DNA from: Longimicrobiales bacterium | GTDB lineage: Bacteria; Gemmatimonadota; Gemmatimonadetes; Longimicrobiales; Gaopeijiaceae | Direction of reading: 5' to 3' | DNA: 20,464 nt | NCBI GenBank assembly: GCA_028280205.1 | Contig: JANQME010000007.1 | Span: 1-20,464 of the forward strand | Shown here: in pieces, positions 14,622 to 20,464 of the stretch | Position numbering within the stretch: the stretch's first letter is position 1 | How the letters are laid out: the number at the start of each line of letters is the position of its first letter | The notes under the pieces: generated by a model | Told to the model about the DNA's origin: nothing | The model's input: the letters and a program-made list of their open reading frames with translations, nothing else | Database searches by the model: none | Translations under genes and position numbers: made by a program

Positions 14622-14699
14622 TTTGGTTAACTCGATGGCGCAATTGAGGGGACACCGACGAGCCCCGTGTTGTTGCGCCGCCGAGACGGCCTAACCAAA
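14622..14699. repeat. Inverted repeat TTTGGTTA...TAACCAAA in a divergent promoter region
   Basis: Eight-base arms TTTGGTTA (14622-14629) and TAACCAAA (14692-14699) are perfect complements 62 nt apart. Each lies close to the start codon of one divergent gene (DUF5916 at 14599, luxE-like at 14713). They are among the few AT-rich words nearby. This placement suits a shared regulator's half-sites or mirror-image promoter elements, but chance cannot be excluded. Confidence 0.35.
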
Positions 14700-14712
14700 T
14701 AGATTGGGCGGC

Positions 14713-15810
14713 ATGGACACCGATTTCCAGAAGCTTGCCGACGCCCTCGAGGTCCGCTTCGAGGCTTCGACGTCGGATCCATGGGTGGAGGACGCCTTCG
14801 CGTCGGCTGCGCTCGACTGCTTCCGACACCAGTACGCGGCGTGCGCGCCGTACCGGGCCCTGTGCGCCGCGCGAGGTGCCACCCCCGAAGAGGTCGCGCG
14901 TTGGCACGACGTCCCGATGGTGCCGGCCACGGCGTTCAAGCACTTCGACTTCCACTCCGGAGGCGGCGCCCCTTCCGAGGCCGTCTTCCGGACGAGCGGG
15001 ACGACGCGCGGCGCCGGACGGCGCGGCCGTCATCCGGTGCCCCGCCTCTCGCTGTACCGGGCCGCCGCCCTCCCTCCTCTGGCCGCCGCCCTACTGCCCG
15101 AGGGTGGCCGGATCCGCATGGCTTCGCTGATCCCGCCCCCGGAGGAAGCGCCGGAGTCGTCTCTGTCCACGATGGCCGGCTTCGCCGCCGAGCGCTACGG
15201 GTCCACCGTCGAGTGGCTGGTGGACGCCCGTGGTGCCTGGCGCCCCGATGCCGGCCGTGCGTTCCATGCGCTCGCCGAGGAGGGCGAGCCCGTACTCCTG
15301 CTCGGGACCGCGCTGGCGTTCCTGCACGCACTCGACAGCTCCGAAGTGCGCCTTCCCTGCCTCCCCGAGGGCAGTCGGATCATGGAAACCGGAGGGTTCA
15401 AGGGTGCGCGCCGCTCGGTGTCGCGGCAGGAGCTGCACGCGGCGCTGGTGGAACGGATGGGCGTGGAGGGCCGTGCGATCGTGAACGAGTACGGGATGAC
15501 CGAGCTGCTCTCTCAGCTCTGGGAGCCCGTCCTCACCGAGGGCGTCGAGAGCGCGGGTTGGCACCGGCCCGCGCCCTGGCTCCGCGTGCGTGCCCTCGAT
15601 CCGATGACGCTCGAACCGCTGCCCGAAGGTCGGGAGGGCGTCCTCGCGTTCTTCGATCTCGCCAACCTCGGGTCCGTGAGTCACGTCCTGACCGAGGACA
15701 TCGGTTCGATCGTGAAGGGCCGGGTGCGTCTGCGCGGCCGCGCGCCGGGCTCCGAGCCTCGGGGCTGCTCGCGCGCCATGGACGAGCTCATGGCGGCGGC
15801 GGGCGGATGA
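14713..15810 (+). CDS. LuxE-family acyl-protein synthetase / acyltransferase
   Basis: This 365-residue member of the LuxE branch of the adenylate-forming enzymes activates a fatty acid with ATP and passes it, via a Cys near its C-terminus, to the LuxC reductase. Seen here are the P-loop-like AMP-binding motif FRTSGTT near residue 92, LLLGTALAFLHAL, IMETGGFKGARR and the strongly conserved NEYGMTELLSQLW. The C-terminal RGCSRAMDEL places Cys352 where the acyl-carrying Cys of LuxE lies. No signal peptide is seen. ATG 14713 was taken; a TTG at 14704 would add three residues. Its stop overlaps the luxC start (ATGA), so the two are translationally coupled. No luciferase subunits are in the window, so light production is not implied. 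Confidence 0.9.
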   Translation: MDTDFQKLADALEVRFEASTSDPWVEDAFASAALDCFRHQYAACAPYRALCAARGATPEEVARWHDVPMVPATAFKHFDFHSGGGAPSEAVFRTSGTTRGAGRRGRHPVPRLSLYRAAALPPLAAALLPEGGRIRMASLIPPPEEAPESSLSTMAGFAAERYGSTVEWLVDARGAWRPDAGRAFHALAEEGEPVLLLGTALAFLHALDSSEVRLPCLPEGSRIMETGGFKGARRSVSRQELHAALVERMGVEGRAIVNEYGMTELLSQLWEPVLTEGVESAGWHRPAPWLRVRALDPMTLEPLPEGREGVLAFFDLANLGSVSHVLTEDIGSIVKGRVRLRGRAPGSEPRGCSRAMDELMAAAGG

Positions 15811-17204
15811 GCGATGACCCGGCGCGTGCGGTGCAAGCGGCGCTCGATCGACTCGCTGCCGCACGCGAGGGAGTGATCGGGCGTCCTTGGCGTGAGATCA
15901 CGGGCGCCCTCGGGGCCGTGGGGCGTCGCTTCCTCGATCCGACCGATCCACTCCGCGTCGAAGCGCTGCGCGCGCTTCCCGCCGAGGCGGGGCTCGGCCC
16001 TGAGATGGCCGAGACCGTCCTCGACGGCATGGCCGGCGACTGGTCGGCGGCTCGGCTCCGTAGCACAGTCGAGGCCGAGTTCGAGGATCCGGACGTGCTC
16101 GACGGACCGGTCGTCGTCCGGGGTCGTGAGGTGATGGCTGCAGGACCGGCTCTCTGTGTGCAGATCGTGTCGGGTAGCGTGCCGGGGGTAGGTGTGAACG
16201 CCCTGGTTCGAAGCCTCCTGGTGAAGGGCCCGACGCTCGTGAAGCCCGGTCGGGGCGACCTCCTCCTGCCGCGACTCTTTCAGCGCGCGCTCGCCGAGCA
16301 CGATCCGGAGCTCGCTGCTGCGGCGGAGGTTCTCTACTGGCCGTCGGACGCCGCCGCCGCGCTGCGGGCCGCGCTGGCTCGGTCGGACGTCCTGGTGGCG
16401 TACGGATCCGACACTACGGTGGCGGCGCTTCGGGCCGCGGCTCCCGCCACGACACGCGTCGTGACGTACCATCACCGCGTGGCCGTCGCCGTGGTCGGGC
16501 GCGAAGTGCTGAACGGCTCCTCCGTGGAGCGGGTGGCGCTCGATACGGCCCGGGCGGTTGCGCTGTTCGAGCAGCGTGGGTGCGTGTGCCCGCACCGCGT
16601 CTACGTGGAGGAAGGAGGCGAGTTGGACGCCGACGCCTTCGCGGAGCGGCTCGCGAGCGCGCTCGAGGCCCTCGAGTCCAACCTCCCCTCCGCCCCGCTC
16701 GACCCCGAAGAGGGTGCGGCCCTCCACCAGTTGCGGGGTACCGCCGAGCTGCTCGCCGCATCGGGGCAGGCACGCGTCCGCCACGGAGGAGTTGCGGCTC
16801 CGTGGACGGTCGTGCGGGGTGCCGAGCCGACCGTCGGGGACACACCTACGCTGGCGCGCGGGGTGCAGGTGATCACGCTGGCGGACTTCGAGGAGCTCGC
16901 TTCGCGGCTCGCCGCCGACGGACGGCACCTTCAGTCGGTCGGGTACGCGGGGCTGGAGGAGCGGCTCGGGGCGATCGCCGCCGCGCTGGGGCACGCGGGA
17001 GCCGCTCGGGTCGTTCCGATCGAGCGGCTCTCGTTTCCGCCCCCGTGGTGGCTGCACGACGGGCGCGGACCGCTCCGCGAGCTCGTGCGCTGGGTGGAGA
17101 CCGAACGGCCCGAGTCGGCTACTACTCTTCTTCCGGCTGCTGCTCGGCGCGCCAGATCACCATCTGACGTCCGCCCCTCGGGTTCTCCTCGACGCGGACG
17201 GTGA
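15807..17204 (+). CDS. LuxC-family acyl-CoA / fatty-acyl reductase
   Basis: The product has 465 residues. LuxC reduces an activated fatty acyl group to the aldehyde with NADPH, with acyl transfer from the LuxE partner. Family blocks include ALCVQIVSGSVPGVGVNALV (residues about 114-133), LVKGPTLVKPGRGDLLLP, VLVAYGSDTTVAALR and the catalytic-Cys region FEQRGCVCPHRVYVE (Cys259 and Cys261), then RLSFPPPWWLHDGRGPLREL near the C-terminus. It starts at the ATG overlapping the luxE stop. The final 34 or so residues after LVRWVETERPES are low-complexity, rich in Arg, Ser and Pro, have no family counterpart I recall, and run antisense over an AbrB-type gene for 83 bp. A lost stop or small frameshift near 17110-17120 is possible. 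Confidence 0.9.
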   Translation: MSDDPARAVQAALDRLAAAREGVIGRPWREITGALGAVGRRFLDPTDPLRVEALRALPAEAGLGPEMAETVLDGMAGDWSAARLRSTVEAEFEDPDVLDGPVVVRGREVMAAGPALCVQIVSGSVPGVGVNALVRSLLVKGPTLVKPGRGDLLLPRLFQRALAEHDPELAAAAEVLYWPSDAAAALRAALARSDVLVAYGSDTTVAALRAAAPATTRVVTYHHRVAVAVVGREVLNGSSVERVALDTARAVALFEQRGCVCPHRVYVEEGGELDADAFAERLASALEALESNLPSAPLDPEEGAALHQLRGTAELLAASGQARVRHGGVAAPWTVVRGAEPTVGDTPTLARGVQVITLADFEELASRLAADGRHLQSVGYAGLEERLGAIAAALGHAGAARVVPIERLSFPPPWWLHDGRGPLRELVRWVETERPESATTLLPAAARRARSPSDVRPSGSPRRGR

Positions 17205-17316
17205 GCGAGTCCCCCTCGTCGATCCCGAGATCCTCGCGCATGTCCTGAGGAATCGTAACGCGTCCGCCGACGCCGACGCTGACGTCCGTGTAGTAGAGCG
17301 TACGATAGATCGCCAT
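17122..17316 (-). CDS. Small AbrB/SpoVT-type (swapped-hairpin) DNA-binding protein
   Basis: The product has 64 residues. The segment VSVGVGGRVTIPQDMREDLG-I-DEGDSLTV is the typical SpoVT-AbrB swapped-hairpin DNA-binding motif (GRVTIP, R-x-x-LGI, GD), as in AbrB-like regulators and MazE/VapB-like antitoxins. The acidic C-terminus (EQQPEEE) is short. There are two adjacent ATG codons; the second (17316) is 4 nt after AGGAG, better spaced than the first. A TATATT element lies 35-40 bp upstream. No toxin gene lies beside it, so a free-standing regulator is more likely than an antitoxin. Its 3' end lies antisense to the end of luxC, which could couple the two by transcriptional interference. Targets are unknown. 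Confidence 0.82.
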   Translation of the reverse strand: MAIYRTLYYTDVSVGVGGRVTIPQDMREDLGIDEGDSLTVRVEENPRGGRQMVIWRAEQQPEEE

Positions 17317-17350
17317 CATTCTCCTCGAATTTTGCTGAACAGCCGCTGAA

Positions 17351-17356
17351 AATATA
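17351..17356 (-). promoter_or_regulatory. Candidate -10 box of the AbrB-type gene
   Basis: TATATT (minus strand) stands out in GC-rich surroundings and would give a leader of about 25 nt to the ATG at 17316. No good -35 is visible at 16-18 bp upstream (CGTACC-like), so the call rests on position and composition. Confidence 0.35.
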
Positions 17357-17392
17357 CGAACACGGCTTCGTCCGGTACGCGACCCGTAAGAT

Positions 17393-17417
17393 CGGCGACG
17401 GCTCCGATCCGTCGCCG
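17393..17417. repeat. Perfect 9-bp hairpin between the AbrB-type gene and the ABC operon
   Basis: CGGCGACGG (17393-17401) and CCGTCGCCG (17409-17417) are perfect complements around a 7-nt loop CTCCGAT. No T-tract follows on either strand, so it is not a classical terminator. It lies upstream of the AbrB-type gene's -10 region and about 150 bp before the ABC gene, where a regulator-binding palindrome or an RNA structure is possible. The rest of the gap 17317-17566 shows no other clear signal. Confidence 0.55.
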
Positions 17418-17566
17418 GAGGATCGGGGCCGTGCAGCGCAGCCCCCGGCACATCTACGGAGTACACCTACCGCCCGTGTCGGCTTCGCGAAACCGCAGGG
17501 TACGGACCGACGTTTCGTAGCGCTGGTGACGGCGGTGCGTGGGGGTATTCGACGAAGGAGAGGCGG

Positions 17567-18517
17567 GTGAGCATGGACGACGGCCGATACGCCATACGGC
17601 TGCACGGCGTGACCAAGCGATTCGGGCGCCGAACGGCCGTGGACGATCTGGATCTGGACGTCCCGAGGGGGTCGATCTACGGGCTTCTCGGGCCCAACGG
17701 CTCGGGGAAGACGACCACGATCCGGATGATCATGGGGATCCTCCTTCCGGACGAAGGCACGGTGTCTCTCTTCGGAGGCGAGCCCGAGGTCCGTCGCACG
17801 CGCGTCGGGTACCTTCCCGAGGAGCGGGGCGTGTACCGCAAGATGCGCTGCCTCGAGTTCATCGTCTTTCTGGCGGAAATCCGGGGTGTCGCTCGCGCCG
17901 AGGGCCGACGGCGGGGAGGTGCGTGGCTCGAGCGGCTCGGTCTCTCCGAGTGGGCCGACCGCCGCGTCGAGGATCTCTCGAAGGGGATGCAGCAGAAGAT
18001 CCAGTTCATCGGGACGGTCGTTCACGAGCCCGATCTGCTGATCCTCGACGAGCCTTTTTCCGGACTGGACCCGATCAACCAGGACGTGCTGGAGGAGATC
18101 GTTCGTGATTTCCGCGAGCGCGGAACGACGGTCGTCTTCTCCACGCACCTCATGGACCAGGCGGAACGCCTGTGCGAGCGCGTTTGCCTGATCTCGAGCG
18201 CGCGCAAGGTGCTCGATGCCGATCTGCGGGAGCTCAAGGCGTCCGAGCGGCGGGGTGTGGTCGCTGTGGAGTTCGAGGGCGCGGACGGGTGGCTGGATGC
18301 CCCCGAGATCGACCACGTGCGCCGAGTCGACGGGACCGTACACCTCCTGCTTCGGGACGGCGGGGACCACCAGGTCGTCCTCGAGCGCGCGGTGGGCTCC
18401 GGCGCGCGAATCCTCAGCTTCGACCTCGTCCAGCCGCGGCTGCACGAGATCTTCGTGCGCCACGCCGGCGTGGACGCGGTCGGGGACGCGGGGCTTCCGG
18501 AACGGGGGAAGACGTGA
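17567..18517 (+). CDS. ABC transporter ATP-binding protein, NatA-like
   Basis: The product has 316 residues. It is the cytoplasmic ATPase of an ABC-2 type exporter. It shows Walker A GPNGSGKTT at 42-50, a signature in the LSKGMQQK form seen in NatA-like proteins, Walker B LLILDEPFSGLDP and the switch His in VVFSTHLMDQAE. The C-terminal 80 or so residues form the extra domain common in this subgroup (LVQPRLHEIFVRHAG). The start is GTG 17567, 6 nt after AGGAG; the ATG at 17573 is the alternative. Its TGA overlaps the ATG of the permease by one base (TGATG), so the two are co-expressed. By family the cargo could be sodium or another small substrate; this is not determinable here. Confidence 0.95.
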   Translation: MSMDDGRYAIRLHGVTKRFGRRTAVDDLDLDVPRGSIYGLLGPNGSGKTTTIRMIMGILLPDEGTVSLFGGEPEVRRTRVGYLPEERGVYRKMRCLEFIVFLAEIRGVARAEGRRRGGAWLERLGLSEWADRRVEDLSKGMQQKIQFIGTVVHEPDLLILDEPFSGLDPINQDVLEEIVRDFRERGTTVVFSTHLMDQAERLCERVCLISSARKVLDADLRELKASERRGVVAVEFEGADGWLDAPEIDHVRRVDGTVHLLLRDGGDHQVVLERAVGSGARILSFDLVQPRLHEIFVRHAGVDAVGDAGLPERGKT

Positions 18518-19764
18518 TGTGGCGCAACGTGTGGGCGGTCGTCCGGAGGGAGTATCTGCAGCGTGTCCGTTCCCGATGGTTCGTCGCCGCCACGATCGGC
18601 GGTCCGCTCTTCATGGCCGCACTCTTCGTCGTTCCGGCGTACTTCGCCGCCCGCGACGAGAGCGCCTCGCGCGAGCTGGCCGTCATCGACGGGACGAACG
18701 TGCTCTACGAGCGGGTGGCGCTCCGGCTCGAGGAGGCCGGATGGTCCGTTTCCGAACAGCGCTGGCACGCCGACGTCGTGACCGAGCTCCGGGGGGCGGC
18801 GGCAGCGGGAGAGATCGGTGGCTTCGTCCTCCTGGACGAGCTCACGCTGGAGACCGGCGAAGCCATCCTCTACACCACGGAGCGACCCAGCACGGTGCGC
18901 CACTTCTCCATGAGGAGCGCGATCGCGCGGGCGGCGCTCGAGTTCCAGCTCGAGCAGCGCGGTGTCGACGCCGAGGCGATGCTCGAGGGCGGCGAGCTGG
19001 AGATCGAGCTGCTCGGGGGTGGGGGCTCGGACATGGAGGAGCCCCGGTTCGTGGTCGCGTACCTGGGCGCCTTCTTCCTCTATATGGTGATCCTCCTGTA
19101 CGCCGTCTCGGTGATGCGGGCCACACTCGAGGAGAAGACGAACCGGGTCGTCGAGGTCATCATCTCGTCGATGAAGCCGTGGCACCTCATGCTGGGCAAG
19201 ATCCTGGGCGTCGGCGCGGTGAGCATGACACAGATGGCGATCTGGCTTCTCGCCGGCGTCCTCCTCTTCGCGACGGGGCTGCCGATGCTGGTCTCGGCGC
19301 AGCCGGAGCTGGCGAACCTCGCGGATCTGGCCGACGTCCTTCCCGGGGCGGGGCTCCTCGCCCTTTTCGTGGGCTTCTTCGTCTTCGGCTTCTTCATGTA
19401 CTCGGGGCTCTACGCCGCCGTGGGCGCGATGTGCTCCTCCGACGAGGAGGCCCAGCAGGCCCAGCTCCCGGTCATGGTCTTCCTGATCGTGCCGATCGTC
19501 ATGATCACCGGGGTGATCGAGGACCCCGGCGCCCCACTCTCGGTCGGGCTCTCCCTCTTCCCGCTCTTCACTCCGATCCTCATGTGGGGGCGGGTCGCGG
19601 GTGGTCACGTGCCCGCCTGGGAGATCGCGCTCTCCTTCGCCTTGATGCTCCTCACGGTCTTCGCGATCGCCTGGATCGCGGGACGGATCTACCGCGTGGG
19701 CATCCTCATGGCCGGCAAGCGGCCGACGCTTCCCGAGCTCTGGCGCTGGATCCGGGCGGCCTGA
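18517..19764 (+). CDS. ABC-2 type transporter permease, NatB-like
   Basis: The product has 415 residues. It is the membrane partner of the preceding ATPase. One transmembrane helix near residues 21-44 is followed by an extracytoplasmic domain of about 130 residues (VIDGTNVLYERVALRLEEAG...). A helical bundle makes up the C-terminal half: about 178-200, 225-252, 279-303, 317-335, 340-358 and 371-395. The motif MRATLEEKTNRVVEVIISSM, followed by KPWHLMLGKILG, is characteristic of NatB/ABC2_membrane_3 permeases. The start ATG 18517 overlaps the upstream stop and has GGGGGA just before it. A strong hairpin 10 bp after the stop probably ends the operon. Substrate unknown. Confidence 0.93.
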   Translation: MWRNVWAVVRREYLQRVRSRWFVAATIGGPLFMAALFVVPAYFAARDESASRELAVIDGTNVLYERVALRLEEAGWSVSEQRWHADVVTELRGAAAAGEIGGFVLLDELTLETGEAILYTTERPSTVRHFSMRSAIARAALEFQLEQRGVDAEAMLEGGELEIELLGGGGSDMEEPRFVVAYLGAFFLYMVILLYAVSVMRATLEEKTNRVVEVIISSMKPWHLMLGKILGVGAVSMTQMAIWLLAGVLLFATGLPMLVSAQPELANLADLADVLPGAGLLALFVGFFVFGFFMYSGLYAAVGAMCSSDEEAQQAQLPVMVFLIVPIVMITGVIEDPGAPLSVGLSLFPLFTPILMWGRVAGGHVPAWEIALSFALMLLTVFAIAWIAGRIYRVGILMAGKRPTLPELWRWIRAA

Positions 19765-19773
19765 CGGGTGTCC

Positions 19774-19798
19774 CCCGGCGGGTCACGCACCCGCCGGG
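19774..19798. terminator. Perfect 10-bp hairpin between convergent genes
   Basis: CCCGGCGGGT (19774-19783), loop CACGC, ACCCGCCGGG (19789-19798) form a perfect, very GC-rich stem 10 bp after the permease stop and about 40 bp from the end of the convergent minus-strand gene. It lacks a U-tract, but its place between two gene ends suggests a two-way transcript end or 3'-end protection. Confidence 0.6.
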
Positions 19799-19839
19799 CC
19801 TCACACCGGCGAGCCCCGTTAGATCGAGCGTCGCCGACG

Positions 19840-20148
19840 TCAGGCTTCTTCGTCTCCGGGCAGGGCCGAGCGGAGCAGCCCCTGGAGCTGTCGGTCGTCG
19901 AAGCTGCGCGCCTTCGCGAGTGCGTCTTCCCAACTGTCCTCGATGATGATCACCGTGGTCCGGGCCGACACGAGGCCCTCGTCTCCGGGCGGAGGCTCGA
20001 AGCGAAGACGAGCCCGGCAGGCCGCCGGGTCGCGGGCGTCGTTCTCGAAGTCCACGTAGGCGTCCCACAGGTGCCCGGCGTGGACGATCGTGGCGATGTG
20101 CGGGCTCCCGTCGTTTCGGGCGCCGGACGTGTGGGGGCCGTGGGTCAT
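19840..20148 (-). CDS. Hypothetical protein, 102 residues
   Basis: I do not recognise this family. The core (ATIVHAGHLWDAYVDFEND, ARLRFEPPPGD, SARTTVIIIEDSWEDALAKA) looks like a small alpha/beta domain: strands rich in Val/Ile followed by amphipathic helices (SWEDALAKARSFDDRQLQGL). There is no signal peptide or membrane segment and only one Cys. The ATG at 20148 lies 37 bp after the stop of the DUF4129-like gene on the same strand, so the two may be co-transcribed. Coding character is supported by clean codon use and by the operon-like position, convergent with the ABC operon's terminator. Confidence 0.7.
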   Translation of the reverse strand: MTHGPHTSGARNDGSPHIATIVHAGHLWDAYVDFENDARDPAACRARLRFEPPPGDEGLVSARTTVIIIEDSWEDALAKARSFDDRQLQGLLRSALPGDEEA

Positions 20149-20185
20149 GGGTGCACGATACCCGCCGGATGCCCGGGCGTCACCC

Positions 20186-20464
20186 TCACGCTCGAGGCTT
20201 CATGAGGCGTCGGGCGGCCGCCAGCGCCTCTCTCATCTCGCGCATGTCCGAATCGCCCAGATCCTCGCGGCCGTACCGCGCCCTGAGGTACAGGTCGACG
20301 ACGCGGCCCGCCGGTCCGGCCGCGGCGCCCCGCTGCGCGCCGATCCGGTCGGCGAGCGCGAGCGGGGTGAGACCGGGCGGCACTCCGAGCCCCGACCGTG
20401 CCGCCGACGTACGCAGCTGAAGATACGCCTGAGTCCACGGGTCGACCGCCGCGGTGCCCCGGCG
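20186..20464 (-). CDS. C-terminal DUF4129-like domain protein (cut by window edge)
   Basis: The minus-strand frame enters from the right edge and ends at 20186, giving 92 visible residues. The pattern PWTQAYLQLRTSAARSGLGV, then PPGLTPLALADRI and VVDLYLRARYGREDL, resembles the DUF4129 domain: a short helical domain with an aromatic start, a G-x-x-x-x-x-x-TP segment and a Y-x-x-x-x-YG element. DUF4129 is found at the C-terminus of membrane-bound transglutaminase-like (TgpA-type) proteins. An internal GTG at 20383 could be taken as a start, but the in-frame upstream sequence continues the domain, so it is more likely an internal codon. The rest of the protein is outside the window. Confidence 0.62.
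   Translation of the reverse strand, partial: RRGTAAVDPWTQAYLQLRTSAARSGLGVPPGLTPLALADRIGAQRGAAAGPAGRVVDLYLRARYGREDLGDSDMREMREALAAARRLMKPRA

Noticed and set aside
14713..17204. Bioluminescence operon
   Set aside because: Only the fatty-acid reductase parts (LuxE and LuxC types) are present; no luciferase or LuxD genes are in the window, and such pairs occur in non-luminous bacteria.
17122..17316. Toxin-antitoxin module based on the AbrB-like protein
   Set aside because: No PIN-domain, MazF-like or other small toxin gene lies next to it on the same strand.

Overview
The window is very GC-rich, densely coded bacterial DNA with short intergenic gaps. The gene mix is a long Lon protease, a carbohydrate-binding-9-like plus DUF5916 outer-membrane protein, a Tat-exported D-aminoacylase, a YpdA-type reductase, LuxE/LuxC and many lipoprotein or signal-peptide products. 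This fits a Gram-negative, soil or marine type chemoheterotroph. Gemmatimonadota is my best guess, but this is inferred from gene content and no marker RNA gene is present. I found no tRNA, rRNA, CRISPR array, insertion sequence or phage gene.

Layout: a gamma-glutamyltranspeptidase N-terminus (cut by the left edge) and an UlaG-like metallo-hydrolase on the minus strand; lon on the plus strand; selD on the minus strand, convergent with lon; a SirB1-like plus ygfZ pair on the plus strand; a peroxiredoxin-like lipoprotein on the minus strand, convergent with ygfZ; a small lipoprotein (+); a YpdA-like reductase translationally coupled to a DUF427 protein (-); a small coiled-coil protein and a D-aminoacylase (+); the DUF5916 protein (-); a LuxE-LuxC pair (+); a small AbrB-type protein (-), antisense to the end of luxC; a NatA/NatB-type ABC exporter (+); and, at the right edge, a 102-residue unknown and the C-terminus of a DUF4129-like protein (-).

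The main discovery is that two genes are interrupted by an in-frame UGA that is best read as selenocysteine (Sec). In selD (selenophosphate synthetase, the enzyme that makes the Sec precursor) the UGA sits at the catalytic position of the HGAG-U-ACK motif. In the peroxiredoxin-like lipoprotein it replaces the redox-active cysteine of the usual GHW-C-PYC motif, giving a U-x-x-C site. Each UGA is followed at the expected distance by a hairpin with a 7-bp perfect core stem, consistent with a bacterial SECIS element. A conventional gene caller would truncate or split both genes. The organism therefore appears to use selenium both to make selenophosphate and in an exported, lipid-anchored thiol peroxidase or oxidoreductase.

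Several neighbours touch on redox and Fe-S chemistry (YgfZ, the YpdA-like reductase), so the middle of the window can be read loosely as a thiol/selenol stress neighbourhood. That grouping is inference, since the genes are in separate transcription units. Other points of interest are a Lon with an acidic linker and a histone-H1-like basic tail, a luciferase-free fatty-acid reductase pair, a tandem 22-bp repeat in the selD leader, and several strong hairpins between transcription units.
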